A stretch of 64,000 nt of DNA from Moraxella canis (lineage in GTDB: Bacteria > Pseudomonadota > Gammaproteobacteria > Pseudomonadales > Moraxellaceae), in contig NZ_MUXT01000005.1 in assembly GCF_002014965.1 (NCBI RefSeq), positions 1-64,000 of the forward strand, given 5' to 3'. Below, piece after piece: positions 9,010 through 19,363 of the stretch. Positions within the stretch are counted from its first letter, which is position 1, and each line of letters starts with the position of its first letter. Both the position numbers and the translations under genes were made by a program. Under the pieces are notes generated by a model, which was given only the letters and a program-made list of their open reading frames with translations, made no database searches and had not been told where the DNA came from.

Positions 9010-10806
9010 TCAGATGGCTTTGGTTCTTTCGATCAGCCAGTCTTTGGCTGCACCACTGACACGATCAATCAGCTCATCATGCACGCGCTGATGATACTGA
9101 TTTAGCCACGCCTTTTCACCGTCGGTCAAAAGCTCAATCAAAATCAAGCGTGTATCAAAGGGGCATAAGGTCAAATCTTCGAATTTTAAGAATGAGCCAA
9201 ACTCGCTTTCGGCTGCCGAAACACATGCCAAGCAGTTTTCTAAACGAATACCCCATTGACCTTCGCGGTACAGACCTGGTTCATTGGTGGTGACCATACC
9301 ACGCTTTAGCACACGCTCTGGCGATGGCGGCGCAAAAACAGAGATCACCTGCGGACCTTCGTGTACATTCATAAAATAGCCGACGCCATGCCCTGTGCCA
9401 TGACGATAATCCAAGCCCTGCTGCCACAGATGCACTCGAGCCAGTGTGTCGACTTGTGATGACGCCACGCCATCAGGGAAATGCGCTTGAGCCAGTCCAA
9501 TATGCGCCTTCAGCACATAAGTGACATCACGCTTTTCATCATCACTCACCTGACCGACGCTTGCCATGCGGGTGATGTCGGTTGTGCCATTATAATACTG
9601 TGCGCCTGAATCAATCAGTAAGAGCCCATCGCCTGTGATGGCGCTGTGACTGTCTTCAGTGGCTCGATAATGCACAATCGCCCCATTTGCCCTAAAGCCT
9701 GCGATGGTATCAAAACTGGGTGACACATAGTGTTTTTGGCGGCTACGCGCTTCGATGAGCATGCGATCGACATCCAGCTCAGTTAAGGGCTCGCCAACCG
9801 CTGTTTTGGTTTCAAATTCAGAAAAAAATTCACACAGCGCCGCACCATCTTGACGCATCGCTTCTCGGATGTGCTTAAGGTCTGCCTCGGATTTGATGGC
9901 TTTTAGTAGTGTACTTGGATTGACCGCATAAATCAGCTTGGCAGATTCAGGCAACTGCTTTAGTGTGCCTATTGCCACGCGTGCAGGATCAATCAAAAGC
10001 TTGCCCAGGATCACAGATACTGCGTCGCCGATCGCTTGATAGTCGGCAATTTGAACACCGATTTTTTCAAGCGTTGAGCGAATTTTTGGACTTAATTTCT
10101 CCACATCAACAAACAAAGTTGCCTTAGTATCATCAATCAATAAATGCGCCAAAAATACAGGATTAAACGCCACATCCGAGCCGCGCAAATTCAAAAGCCA
10201 TGCAATGTCATCCAAACTACTAATCAGATGTGCATCTGCCTGTTTTTGCTGCATTTGTGCGCGCACTTGTTTAAGCTTATCTAAAGCGCTTGTATCCACA
10301 AATTCGGCAGGATGCTCATAGATCAGTGCCGTCGGGAGGCTTGGGCGATCTGTCCAAATTTTTGATAAAATATCCAGCTGTGTGACAAGTTCAATGCCTT
10401 TGTCCAAAAAAGCGTTTTTTAGATGATCATATTCATTGACCGATAATACATTACCATCAATGGCAACTTTGGCACCAGCAGGCAGCGCATCTGCCAAAAA
10501 CTGTGCAAAGGTCGGCTGACCGATTTGCATTTTTTTAAGTTCGATGCCTGTACCTGCCAGCTGAATGGGCGCCTGCACCCAATAGCGACTGTCTGCCCAT
10601 AGCCCTGCGAAGGTTTCGGCGATCACCAATGTACCCACCGACCCTGTAAACCCAGATACCCAAGCCCGACCCTGCCAATACTCAGGCAAATACTCAGACA
10701 TATGCGGATCGGCTGAAGGGATAATCAGTGCGTTTATGCCTTCGGCTGCCATTGTCTGACGGGCAAGCTGGACGCGCTCTTGATGTTTATTTGTTGAATC
10801 TAACAT
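9010..10806 (-). CDS. Xaa-Pro aminopeptidase (M24, aminopeptidase P type)
   Basis: Aminopeptidase P removes N-terminal residues preceding proline using two metal ions, normally Mn2+. The 598-residue product has the three-part layout of the long, eukaryote-like form: two creatinase-like N-terminal domains and a C-terminal pita-bread domain. The metal ligands are visible in LLIDSGAQYYNGTTDITR, GHGVGYFMNVHEGP, TNEPGLYREGQWG and IRLEN. No signal peptide is seen, so it should be cytoplasmic. It ends 16 bases from the convergent pabB stop with no separate terminator between them. Confidence 0.9.
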   Translation of the reverse strand: MLDSTNKHQERVQLARQTMAAEGINALIIPSADPHMSEYLPEYWQGRAWVSGFTGSVGTLVIAETFAGLWADSRYWVQAPIQLAGTGIELKKMQIGQPTFAQFLADALPAGAKVAIDGNVLSVNEYDHLKNAFLDKGIELVTQLDILSKIWTDRPSLPTALIYEHPAEFVDTSALDKLKQVRAQMQQKQADAHLISSLDDIAWLLNLRGSDVAFNPVFLAHLLIDDTKATLFVDVEKLSPKIRSTLEKIGVQIADYQAIGDAVSVILGKLLIDPARVAIGTLKQLPESAKLIYAVNPSTLLKAIKSEADLKHIREAMRQDGAALCEFFSEFETKTAVGEPLTELDVDRMLIEARSRQKHYVSPSFDTIAGFRANGAIVHYRATEDSHSAITGDGLLLIDSGAQYYNGTTDITRMASVGQVSDDEKRDVTYVLKAHIGLAQAHFPDGVASSQVDTLARVHLWQQGLDYRHGTGHGVGYFMNVHEGPQVISVFAPPSPERVLKRGMVTTNEPGLYREGQWGIRLENCLACVSAAESEFGSFLKFEDLTLCPFDTRLILIELLTDGEKAWLNQYHQRVHDELIDRVSGAAKDWLIERTKAI

Positions 10807-10946
10807 AGCTCTTCCTTATTTTATCGTGATTAATCTGCATGAATCGATATGACCAAAGTCTCTAATTTTAGCATAAGTTTGGATATTTGCTGCATTATAA
10901 GACATCCGATTCAGCCAATCTTAAGATCTCAAATAATAAAATAAAA

Positions 10947-10971
10947 AACCCTTGTGGAGCACACAAGGGTT
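10947..10971 (-). terminator. intrinsic terminator of the 127-residue membrane protein gene
   Basis: AACCCTTGTG (10947-10956) and CACAAGGGTT (10962-10971) form a 10-bp stem with a 5-base loop, followed by a T-run in the minus direction, 18 bases after the stop codon at 10989. Confidence 0.8.
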
Positions 10972-10988
10972 GAGAGTAAGAAAAAGAA

Positions 10989-11372
10989 TTAGTTGCTCTG
11001 TGGTGCAGCCGCTTCCGCTTCAGTCGCTGCGGCTTGATCGGCAGGCGCGGCTTCGGCAGCAGGCGCATCGCTCGGTGCTTCTGCTTCTGTTTGAGCGTCA
11101 GTTGCTGGCTGTGCCGCTTCAGGTGCAGGCTCTGCTGCTTGAGCTTCAGCCTCTGACTGCGCTGATGGCTCTGCGTCAGCGGCGGCTGGCTGAGCCACTT
11201 CAACTTCGGCAGTTTCTGCCATTGCTTGCTCTGCCTTTGCAGGATGCTCGCCTGCAGGACGTAACCACGCCGAAATCGCAATACCTGCGATCATCACAAG
11301 AAAGAGCACAACGCCGATCAGTGCTGTTAACGATTCTTTAAGTGGGTTATTGTTTGAAGCATCATGTGCCAT
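10989..11372 (-). CDS. small membrane-anchored protein with Ala/Glu/Pro-rich tail
   Basis: I do not recognise a family. The 127-residue product has one hydrophobic segment (about residues 15-36, ALIGVVLFLVMIAGIAISAW), followed by roughly 85 residues made almost only of Ala, Glu, Pro, Gln, Ser and Thr. This looks like a disordered acidic tail exposed to the periplasm. A CAGG ribosome site precedes the ATG. An eight-base poly-C tract lies about 25 bases upstream and may affect expression. The gene is flanked by its own terminator and by lnt on the same strand. Confidence 0.7.
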   Translation of the reverse strand: MAHDASNNNPLKESLTALIGVVLFLVMIAGIAISAWLRPAGEHPAKAEQAMAETAEVEVAQPAAADAEPSAQSEAEAQAAEPAPEAAQPATDAQTEAEAPSDAPAAEAAPADQAAATEAEAAAPQSN

Positions 11373-11397
11373 GGTTACCTGCCTAATCGAATAAAAT

Positions 11398-11405
11398 GGG
11401 GGGGG
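11398..11405. repeat. poly-G/C homopolymer (8 bases) upstream of the 127-residue protein gene
   Basis: Eight consecutive G on the plus strand (C on the coding strand), 25-33 bases upstream of the start codon at 11372, in the leader or promoter region. Tracts of this kind vary in length by slipped-strand mispairing in Moraxella and Neisseria. Confidence 0.6.
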
Positions 11406-11508
11406 TTAATTAATTTGGGATTTAACCTGAAATAAATTTTCCTTATTATATACCAAATTCTGTGTTTTTGTACAATTCCTTTTATCAATTAAGGAATTAT
11501 TACACCAA

Positions 11509-13110
11509 TCAGCGATCAGCGACACCTTCAGCGGTATAATATTTTTCTCGTTTGGCACTGGTATTGTTGAGTTTATTTGCCCAAATACTGAGCAAAATCA
11601 GCACAATCGCTAAACCCAAGACCGGATAGTGACCCCAAACCATATAAGGCGTGCGACCCACGTAGCTCGGCACCTCGCCTCGCAGCACGCCTCGCTCAAA
11701 CTGCGGTATCTGACTGACCACCCGCCCTTGATGGTCGATCAACGCAGTGACGCCATTATTCGTTGCACGCACAAACCAACGTCCATTCTCCAAGCTTCTC
11801 ATCTGCACCATTTGTAGATGCTGTATCGGTCCTGCCGTTGTGCCAAACCAAGCATCATTAGAAACGGTTAAAAGAAAATCGCTACCGAGTGCATTTTTGC
11901 GTGTCGTATCAGGATAAGCCACTTCATAACAAATCGCTGCACCAATTTTCTCGCCATGCTCACCACCGATCATCAGCGGATCTTGGTCATCATGGCCACG
12001 GCTTAGGCTGACCATGCCTTGCATCCCTTCAAGTCCTGGCAACACATCTAAAAGACCGCCCAGCGGAATGTACTCACCAAACGGTACCAACTGCTGCTTT
12101 TTGTAAACCGACACTTCATCGCGATCATGTAACATCACGCTATTATATAAAATTGGCATGACGCCCTCAACAGTTGGCATCAAGCGATACATGATGCCAG
12201 TCATCCAAGCGCTGCCAGCTTGGGACGCCTGCTGAGCAATGGCCTGAATTTGCCAAGCCGCCTCATCTTGAAACATCGTAATCGCTGCCTCTGGCCATAC
12301 CACCAAATCACGCCCCCATTCAGACTGCGAAAGCCCTGCATAGATGCCAATGGTCTGTAGACCTGAGCCTTCTTGCCACTTAAGATCTTGCGGAATATTA
12401 CCCTGTACGAGCGAGACGGTGGTGGTAGAGCCTGTTGGCTTCGTCCAATTTATCCCAATCACCGAAATAATCACAGCAGCGCCTGTCAAAACACCGCCAA
12501 TGATTACATGTCCAATATTACGGCGAAATAGCTCTATGATGGCCGCCCCGATAAATACTGCCAAAAATGACAGTCCAAACACACCAAAAATCGGTGCAAT
12601 GCCATTAAGCCAGCTGACTTCTGTAAAAGCATAACCCACAAAAAGCCAAGGAAACCCAGACAAAAACCACGTTTTCAGCCACTCTTGGACTACCCAAAAT
12701 CCTGCAAAAGACATGGGCTGCCTGGCACTAAAGCGTACAAACGCCCATGCCATCAGCGCATGAAACAGCCCCATGACCAGCGACATCACCCCGATGAGCA
12801 CAAGCGCCATCGCGGTAGGTACGCCGCCATAATAATGAATGGAGTGATACAACCAAAATGCGCCCACCGCCCAAGTGCCAAAGCCGTACAGCTCCCCCAA
12901 CCAAAAAGCCTGCTTGGCACTTTGACAGTCCTTAAGCACCACGTATAGTAGCATAGGTGACAAAATAGCGACCGGCACCCAATAATATGGCGCCAATGCC
13001 AAACTAAAGATTGCGCCAGAAAATAATGCAATCATCGCTGCAGCAGCAAACGGCAGGCGTGATTGGGTGTTGGCTTTGGTTCTAAATGCAGCGGTGGCGA
13101 TTCGGGTCAT
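11509..13110 (-). CDS. lnt: apolipoprotein N-acyltransferase
   Basis: Lnt adds the third acyl chain, from phospholipid, to the N-terminal diacylglyceryl-cysteine of lipoproteins in the inner membrane. The 533-residue product has the hydrophobic N-terminal half with about six to seven membrane segments, then a periplasmic nitrilase-like domain. The catalytic triad is visible as Glu in VVWPEAAITM, Lys in YKKQQLVPFGEYIP and Cys in GAAICYEVAYPD. A last membrane helix follows near the C terminus. It usually lies near corC, but here the CorC-type gene is about 6 kb away. Confidence 0.94.
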   Translation of the reverse strand: MTRIATAAFRTKANTQSRLPFAAAAMIALFSGAIFSLALAPYYWVPVAILSPMLLYVVLKDCQSAKQAFWLGELYGFGTWAVGAFWLYHSIHYYGGVPTAMALVLIGVMSLVMGLFHALMAWAFVRFSARQPMSFAGFWVVQEWLKTWFLSGFPWLFVGYAFTEVSWLNGIAPIFGVFGLSFLAVFIGAAIIELFRRNIGHVIIGGVLTGAAVIISVIGINWTKPTGSTTTVSLVQGNIPQDLKWQEGSGLQTIGIYAGLSQSEWGRDLVVWPEAAITMFQDEAAWQIQAIAQQASQAGSAWMTGIMYRLMPTVEGVMPILYNSVMLHDRDEVSVYKKQQLVPFGEYIPLGGLLDVLPGLEGMQGMVSLSRGHDDQDPLMIGGEHGEKIGAAICYEVAYPDTTRKNALGSDFLLTVSNDAWFGTTAGPIQHLQMVQMRSLENGRWFVRATNNGVTALIDHQGRVVSQIPQFERGVLRGEVPSYVGRTPYMVWGHYPVLGLAIVLILLSIWANKLNNTSAKREKYYTAEGVADR

Positions 13111-13143
13111 GAGATAATGATGATATTAAGAAATGATAAAACA

Positions 13144-13186
13144 CCATTTTGCCCAATCGGTTGTATTCACAACTTAGGCAAAATGG
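13144..13186. repeat. 10-bp inverted repeat upstream of lnt
   Basis: CCATTTTGCC (13144-13153) and GGCAAAATGG (13177-13186) are perfect inverted copies with a 23-base loop, in the 264-base gap between lnt and the next lipoprotein gene. No gene is seen in that gap. It could be a weak terminator or operator; its role is unknown. Confidence 0.4.
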
Positions 13187-13374
13187 CAATTGGGTAAACT
13201 GGCTATTAAAGAGCTTTTTAATCAAGGCGACATATTAGATTCATGCACTCGCAAGATAAATTTATGCGGTCATCACTTAAATGATTCAAAACACTCAAAC
13301 ACGCAGCCCAGCCTTGATACATCATAAACTAAGGCTGCTAATAACAACGTTTGAATCAACAAGTCAAACCAAGA

Positions 13375-13671
13375 TCAGCGACCTTCTTGGACCTCAGCAT
13401 CTTGTGTGGCGGTCTCTGCCGTCTCATCAATTTCTACTACTTCAGCGATCTGGGTGGTATCGCCGTCAGCGAATGCTTCAGGTACCACCTGCTCAATCGA
13501 TGACTCAGACGAATCACTGGGCACAACAATTACTGGTTCGGCAGGCTCAGCCGACATAGGAACTTCTTTTTCTTCGACTGGCTCAGCGGTAGAGTCTTCA
13601 GTTTTTTGTGCACAAGCAGACAACGCCAACACAGCAGATATTGCCACGACTTGCCAAATGGTTTGTTTCAT
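13375..13671 (-). CDS. small putative lipoprotein, acidic low-complexity
   Basis: The 98-residue product starts with a short basic-hydrophobic signal ending in the lipobox LSAC (MKQTIWQVVAISAVLALSAC), so Cys20 should be the lipidated residue. The mature part is rich in Glu, Ala, Val, Ser and Thr with no recognisable domain. It resembles in build the proteins at 24867-25205 and 51534-52091. Function unknown. Confidence 0.7.
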   Translation of the reverse strand: MKQTIWQVVAISAVLALSACAQKTEDSTAEPVEEKEVPMSAEPAEPVIVVPSDSSESSIEQVVPEAFADGDTTQIAEVVEIDETAETATQDAEVQEGR

Positions 13672-13841
13672 GGTGTCACTCCCTTACTTTTTAAGTAAAT
13701 AGCCAACCTCATGACGCGACATGCGCTTTAAATGAGAGTGGTTTACAATTAGCTTAGTATAGCACAGTTTTTTTATAAAACCCTAATCTTAGGCGCAAGC
13801 TTAAACACTCAACACCCAAAGTCCGTCACCACCGATAAAGA

Positions 13842-16646
13842 CTAGCTTAGTTTGCCATGACATTGTTTGTATTTAAGACCAGAACCACAAGGACAAGGCG
13901 CATTTCTGTTGATATGCTCAGGAATCACCAATTCATCATCAGGTATGATATGAGCATCCTCTGCCACCACGGGTGCGGCGGCGCCTAAAGTCAGGGTCAT
14001 ACGCTGAGTTGGGCGAGATTCTGCCTGATCCAGATCTGCATCTGGCGTTTGGCTGCCATCGAGATTTACCTCATTGTGCTCAAACATCATACGCATCTGC
14101 TCAGCCTGCTGACGACGCTGCTCCTCTAAGGCAGCAAGTTCTTCAGGCGTCGGCACATGTACGCGCGCCAAATCTTGGATCAAATCAGATTTGATCGCAC
14201 CAAGCATCGACTGAAATAACTCAAATGATTCACGCTTATACTCTTGTTCTGGATTTTTTTGAGCATAGCTGCGCAGATGAATCCCTTTTCTTAATTGATC
14301 CATTTGGGTCAAATGCTCTTTCCAGTGGCGATCTAGGCTAGATAGCATGAAGTGGCGCTCAAGCTGCGCTGCTGTTTGTTCGCCCATCTGCTCACGGCGC
14401 GTCTGGTAGCGCTCTATGGCAGTTTCGATGATTTTGGAGCGCAAGCCGTCTTCGTCCAAGCGACGGTCGGCATCAAGCCAATCATTAATCGGCATATAAA
14501 AACGGAACGCCTCTTCGATTTCATCTTCTAAGCCATCAATATTCCACTGATCATCGATCGAACCTGGCGGCACAAACTGGTCAATCAGTGCATTATACAC
14601 CTCGTGATGCATGGCTTTGATGCCTTCTTGCAAGTCCATCTCTGCCAACAAATCATCGCGCTGTGAGTAGATGACCTTACGCTGCTCATTGGCAATGTCA
14701 TCATACTTAAGCAAACTTTTACGAGCATCAAAATCTCGTGCCTCAACCTTGCCTTGAGCGCCTTCGATAGAGCGAGAAACCATTTTATGCTCAATGGCTT
14801 CATCTTCTTTTAAGCCCATGGCGCGGAACATATTCGTAATGCGGTCGCCAGCAAAAATGCGCATCAAATCATCTTCAAGCGACAAGAAGAATCGTGACTG
14901 ACCCGGGTCCCCTTGGCGGCCAGCACGTCCGCGCAGCTGATTGTCAATGCGGCGTGATTCGTGACGCTCAGAGCCAATGATATGTAAGCCGCCCGCCGCC
15001 AGAACCGCATCATGACGCGCCTGCCAAGCCGCTTGTGCCTCACTGCGCATCTCATCGGTGATGACTTCGTGCCCATCAAGCTCTGCTTGCCAATTACCGC
15101 CCAAAATGATGTCCGTACCACGACCTGCCATATTGGTGGCAATCGTTACAGCGCGTGGTCTGCCCGCCTGTGCGATGATGTCTGCCTCACGCTCATGCTG
15201 CTTGGCATTTAGCACATTATGAGTAATGCCTTCTTGATTTAATAAATATGACAACTCCTCGGATGCCTCAATGGTGGCAGTACCCACCAAAACTGGGGCG
15301 CCTTTTTCGGTGATTTGCTTAATCTCACGAATGATGCCTTGATATTTACCAAGTTTGGTCAAGAAAATCTGGTCATCCATGTCAATCCGCGCAATCGGAC
15401 GATGGGTTGGGATGATCACCACATCCAAATCATAGGTAGACTTAAGCTCCGCAGCTTCGGTATCTGCCGTTCCTGTCATACCTGACAATTTATCGTATAA
15501 GCGGAAGTAATTTTGGAAAGTGGTGGTCGCCATCGTTTGGTTTTCGGCTTGGATTTCCACGCCTTCTTTGGCTTCGACCGCTTGATGCAGACCATCCGAC
15601 CAGCGGCGACCTGGCATGGTACGACCTGTATTTTCATCAACAATAATCACTTCGCCATCTTGAACGATGTAATGAATATTTTTGACAAATAGATGATGCG
15701 CACGTATGGCGGCTTGAGCATGCGCCAATAAAGGCAAGCGTGCTGGGCTGTACAAGCTTTCATTTTCGCCAAGCTCACCGACTTCCACCAAAAAAGCCTC
15801 GATCTTTTCATAGCCTTTTTCGCTGATCTCAATGGTGCGGTTTTTTTCATCGATCCAAAAATCGCCATCGGTGTTGTTTTTATTTTCTTCTTCGTCTTTG
15901 GAGCGGACCAAACGCTCAACGATCTTATCAATCAAAGCGTACAGATGCGCTGAGTCTTCGGCTTGACCTGAGATGATCAGCGGCGTACGCGCCTCATCGA
16001 TTAAGATTGAGTCAATTTCATCGATGATGCAGTAGTTCAGCGGACGCTGCTTTTTTTCACTTAAGCTAAATACCATATTATCGCGCAGATAATCAAAACC
16101 GTATTCGTTATTGGTGCCATAAGTGATGTCAGCACGATAAGCGGCAAATTTTTCTTGGGGCGGCTGCTGACTGTAGATCACGCCCACCGTCAAGCCCAAA
16201 AAGCTAAATAACGGACGGTTCAACTCGGCATCGCGGCTTGCCAAGTAGTCGTTTACAGTCACCACATGCACGCCTTTGCCACTGATGGCGTTCAGATAAA
16301 TCGCCAAGGTCGCCATCAGGGTCTTACCTTCCCCAGTTTTCATCTCGGCGATCTTGCCTTCGTGCAGGGTCATACCACCGATCAACTGCACGTCGTAGTG
16401 GCGCATGCCATTGACGCGCTTAGATGCCTCGCGGCAAACGGCAAAAGCTTCCGGCAGCAGCTTATCCAAGCTTTCGCCAGCTTGGTGACGCTGCTTAAAT
16501 TCCTCAGTTTTTTGGCGCAATTCTTCATCGGACAGTGCCTGAATGCCTGCTTCATAACTATTGATTTTGGTGACCACTTTGCGCATACGCTTAAGCTCGC
16601 GGTCGTTTTTTGTGCCGATGACTGTGCTGATGATTTTTGTAAACAT
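13842..16646 (-). CDS. secA: preprotein translocase ATPase SecA
   Basis: SecA is the motor that pushes unfolded preproteins through SecYEG. The 934-residue product has Walker A (MKTGEGKT), the DEAD-like Walker B in [16 protein letters not shown], the NBD2 segments [14 protein letters not shown] and [11 protein letters not shown], and the C-terminal zinc-binding tail [14 protein letters not shown], which also binds SecB. The length is slightly above the E. coli protein because of a Gln/Glu-rich linker before the zinc tail. It is transcribed alone, with hemL lying upstream on the same strand. Confidence 0.97.
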   Translation of the reverse strand: MFTKIISTVIGTKNDRELKRMRKVVTKINSYEAGIQALSDEELRQKTEEFKQRHQAGESLDKLLPEAFAVCREASKRVNGMRHYDVQLIGGMTLHEGKIAEMKTGEGKTLMATLAIYLNAISGKGVHVVTVNDYLASRDAELNRPLFSFLGLTVGVIYSQQPPQEKFAAYRADITYGTNNEYGFDYLRDNMVFSLSEKKQRPLNYCIIDEIDSILIDEARTPLIISGQAEDSAHLYALIDKIVERLVRSKDEEENKNNTDGDFWIDEKNRTIEISEKGYEKIEAFLVEVGELGENESLYSPARLPLLAHAQAAIRAHHLFVKNIHYIVQDGEVIIVDENTGRTMPGRRWSDGLHQAVEAKEGVEIQAENQTMATTTFQNYFRLYDKLSGMTGTADTEAAELKSTYDLDVVIIPTHRPIARIDMDDQIFLTKLGKYQGIIREIKQITEKGAPVLVGTATIEASEELSYLLNQEGITHNVLNAKQHEREADIIAQAGRPRAVTIATNMAGRGTDIILGGNWQAELDGHEVITDEMRSEAQAAWQARHDAVLAAGGLHIIGSERHESRRIDNQLRGRAGRQGDPGQSRFFLSLEDDLMRIFAGDRITNMFRAMGLKEDEAIEHKMVSRSIEGAQGKVEARDFDARKSLLKYDDIANEQRKVIYSQRDDLLAEMDLQEGIKAMHHEVYNALIDQFVPPGSIDDQWNIDGLEDEIEEAFRFYMPINDWLDADRRLDEDGLRSKIIETAIERYQTRREQMGEQTAAQLERHFMLSSLDRHWKEHLTQMDQLRKGIHLRSYAQKNPEQEYKRESFELFQSMLGAIKSDLIQDLARVHVPTPEELAALEEQRRQQAEQMRMMFEHNEVNLDGSQTPDADLDQAESRPTQRMTLTLGAAAPVVAEDAHIIPDDELVIPEHINRNAPCPCGSGLKYKQCHGKLS

Positions 16647-16748
16647 ACTTAATTTTCCGTCAAGAATAGATCACTTATCTATTCCAATGGGCAAAGGGTT
16701 TTGTCAGCTTAAACCAGTGAACCAAACTGTCAAAAACGCCCAACCAAA

Positions 16749-18041
16749 TTATAATTGTGAAAATACTTGATCTGCCGCTTCGATGGTTTTATCCAGATCT
16801 TCATAGGTGTGTGCTGCACTCATAAATGCCGCCTCAAAGGCTGATGGTGCCAAATAAATGCCCAAATCTAACATGCCATGAAAGAATTTGGCGAATTTTT
16901 TGGCGTCGCAGCGACTTGCAACATCATTAAAATTCTTTGGCAACTGATCGGTAAAGAAAATACCAAACATACCGCCCACCGCGCACGTCTCAAAAGGTAC
17001 ACCATGCTTATCAGCGGCCGCTTTTAAGCCCTTGATCAGATAGTCGGTCTTTTTGCTAAGCGACTCATAGAATCCTTCACCAGTCAGCTCATCAAACATC
17101 GCCTTGCCTGCACGCATCGCCAATGGATTGCCTGATAAAGTCCCTGCTTGATAGACGCCGCCAAGTGGTGCGATACATTCCATAATCTCGCGCTTACCGC
17201 CAAACGCACCAACCGGCAAGCCTGCGCCAATGATCTTACCAAAGGTCGTCAAATCAGGCGTGATGCCAAAATGCGCCTGTGCGCCGCCCAGTCCAACACG
17301 AAAGCCCGTCATGACTTCATCAAAAATCAGCACCACGCCATGCTCGGTGCACAGGCGGCGCAGCGCTTGATGAAACTCATGGCTTGGGATTACCATGTTC
17401 ATATTGCCAGCGATCGGCTCTAAAATCACGCAGGCAAGCTCATCGCCAAATTTCTCAAAACACGCGGTCAGCGCTTCGATGTCATTATATGGTAAAGTCA
17501 CCGTATGCTTGGCAAAATCTGCAGGCACACCCTTTGAAGTCGGCTCACCGATATCAAGCATCCCCGAGCCTGCCTTGACAAGCAGACTGTCAGAGTGCCC
17601 ATGATAACAGCCTTCAAATTTGACGATCTTATCACGACCTGTATAGCCACGCGCCAATCGAATCGCGCTCATCGTCGCTTCTGTGCCTGAGCTTGTCATG
17701 CGTAGCAAATCAATGCTTGGGACGATTTGACAAATCAAATCCGCCATCGTCGTCTCAGAAGGCGTCGGCGCACCAAAAGACAATCCATCTTCTGCGGCAG
17801 CTTTCACCGCATCGATGACTTTATCATGCGCATGACCCAAAATCATCGGACCCCATGAGCCGACATAGTCAATATAAGCATGACCTTCGGTGTCATAAAT
17901 ATAAGCGCCTTTTGCACGCTGCACAAACACTGGCACACCGCCCACGCCGGCAAAAGCACGCACAGGCGAGTTAACTCCCCCTGCGATGTGGCGTTTGGCG
18001 TCATTGAATAATTTTTCATTGGTTGGGCGAATGTGTGTCAT
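16749..18041 (-). CDS. hemL: glutamate-1-semialdehyde 2,1-aminomutase
   Basis: This PLP enzyme makes 5-aminolevulinate from glutamate-1-semialdehyde in the C5 haem pathway, directly after HemA (encoded here at 35570-36913). The start at 18041 ([12 protein letters not shown], 430 residues) has AAGGA seven bases upstream and the usual family length; the open frame to 18080 is not needed. The PLP lysine is Lys269 in [28 protein letters not shown] and [13 protein letters not shown] are typical of the family. It ends about 100 bases before secA. Confidence 0.95.
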   Translation of the reverse strand: MTHIRPTNEKLFNDAKRHIAGGVNSPVRAFAGVGGVPVFVQRAKGAYIYDTEGHAYIDYVGSWGPMILGHAHDKVIDAVKAAAEDGLSFGAPTPSETTMADLICQIVPSIDLLRMTSSGTEATMSAIRLARGYTGRDKIVKFEGCYHGHSDSLLVKAGSGMLDIGEPTSKGVPADFAKHTVTLPYNDIEALTACFEKFGDELACVILEPIAGNMNMVIPSHEFHQALRRLCTEHGVVLIFDEVMTGFRVGLGGAQAHFGITPDLTTFGKIIGAGLPVGAFGGKREIMECIAPLGGVYQAGTLSGNPLAMRAGKAMFDELTGEGFYESLSKKTDYLIKGLKAAADKHGVPFETCAVGGMFGIFFTDQLPKNFNDVASRCDAKKFAKFFHGMLDLGIYLAPSAFEAAFMSAAHTYEDLDKTIEAADQVFSQL

Positions 18042-18080
18042 GGCTGCGTCCTTATGATACATTAAATGAAGTTGAGACAA

Positions 18081-18419
18081 TTAAGCTTTTTTGACGACCG
18101 AAGATTTGAGCTTCATGGCACCAAAGCCGTCAATTTTACAATCGATATCGTGATCATCAGGGGCATCATAAATCAGGCGAATGGATTTGACTTTTGTGCC
18201 AACTTTGATCGGCGTGCTTGAGCCTTTGACCTTTAAATCCTTGATCACTGTCACCGCATCGCCATCCTGGAGCACGTTACCGACGGCATCTTTGATCACA
18301 GCAGCTTCATCGGCTTCATCACCTTCTTGCCACTCGTGAGCACACATGGGGCAAATCAGCAGCGCGCCATCAGCATAAGTATAAGATTCATGACATTTTG
18401 GGCAGGCAGGTAGGCTCAT
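18081..18419 (-). CDS. yjdM: zinc-ribbon protein YjdM (PhnA family)
   Basis: The 112-residue product has an N-terminal zinc ribbon, [13 protein letters not shown] followed by CPMCAHEW, and the compact C-terminal PhnA domain with [16 protein letters not shown]. Despite the old name PhnA, members are not phosphonoacetate hydrolases and the role of E. coli YjdM is unclear. It sits 39 bases upstream of hemL on the same strand and could be co-transcribed with it. Confidence 0.88.
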   Translation of the reverse strand: MSLPACPKCHESYTYADGALLICPMCAHEWQEGDEADEAAVIKDAVGNVLQDGDAVTVIKDLKVKGSSTPIKVGTKVKSIRLIYDAPDDHDIDCKIDGFGAMKLKSSVVKKA

Positions 18420-18603
18420 GATATCACCTTAAATTGATTCTCAATAAAAAACTTAACTGCTTATTGTAACCGATTTTAGGGGTTAATTGTTATGTTCACT
18501 GGTATTTTGTACAAAAATTTAACATCTGCCATCAAATTTATCCTATAATTTGATCAAACAATCCCTATATTTATGATAATAACTGTTTAAAAAAGAGACA
18601 ACC

Positions 18604-19308
18604 ATGACTGATTTTTGTTATTTTGAGATGACAGGCGCTGACAGCGAAAAATTTTTGCAAGGACAGATCACAGCAGATATCGCTGATATTGGCGAGCAGT
18701 TTTTGCCGACAGCGATATGTAACCTTAAGGGTCGTGTACAATTTGGACTTTGGATTGTGCGCACTTTGGCAGGTTTTGGTATCGTTGTGAGCGCCGATAT
18801 GGCACAGGCTTTGGCAATGCACATCAAAAAATTTGGCGCATTCTCCAAAATCACCCTATCGTCAGCCGAGCCAATCTATCCGCACATCACAGACGGTCAG
18901 CCAACCTTTGACCATCACCAAAAAAGCGATGTTCAGCAATGGGAGCGATTAAGCATCGAGACAGGCAATTATTGGCTGACTGCCAATACCAGTGAGCTGT
19001 ATCAACCCCAAGAACTTCGCCTGCACCAAAAAGGAGGGGTGGCGTATGATAAAGGATGTTATTTGGGTCAAGAGATTGTCGCGCGTCTGTATTTTAAGGC
19101 TCGCCCAAAGGCTTATTTGCACCGTATCTTAGGCAAAGGAGAGATGCCAGATGCGGGCAGCAGCATAGGGTCTGTCAGTGTGGTTAATGCCACAAAAACC
19201 GATTTGGGCTATGAAGCCTTAGTCATCGCACGCCCTGCAGATTTGGCAGATTTTGAGATTTTGCCGCTGCCAGAAGCTCTGCAGGCAGATGTGGGACGAT
19301 CAGACTAA
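18604..19308 (+). CDS. ygfZ: tRNA-modifying protein YgfZ
   Basis: YgfZ is a folate-binding GcvT-like protein that supports iron-sulfur enzymes such as the tRNA methylthiotransferase MiaB. The 234-residue product has the signature KGCYLGQEIVARLYFK with the conserved cysteine (about residue 155). It is shorter than E. coli YgfZ (about 326 residues), mainly because of a compact C-terminal part. The gene is divergent from yjdM and followed by a strong terminator. Confidence 0.88.
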   Translation: MTDFCYFEMTGADSEKFLQGQITADIADIGEQFLPTAICNLKGRVQFGLWIVRTLAGFGIVVSADMAQALAMHIKKFGAFSKITLSSAEPIYPHITDGQPTFDHHQKSDVQQWERLSIETGNYWLTANTSELYQPQELRLHQKGGVAYDKGCYLGQEIVARLYFKARPKAYLHRILGKGEMPDAGSSIGSVSVVNATKTDLGYEALVIARPADLADFEILPLPEALQADVGRSD

Positions 19309-19332
19309 GCCTTATGATCATATAAGACTAAT

Positions 19333-19363
19333 AAAAAACGGAAGTAAACAACTTCCGTTTTTT
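19333..19363. terminator. bidirectional terminator between ygfZ and the CorC-type gene
   Basis: AAAAAACGGAAGT (19333-19345) and ACTTCCGTTTTTT (19351-19363) form a 13-bp stem with a 5-base loop, with A and T runs built into the arms so that it can work both ways. It overlaps the end of the minus-strand stop codon at 19362-19364. Confidence 0.88.
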
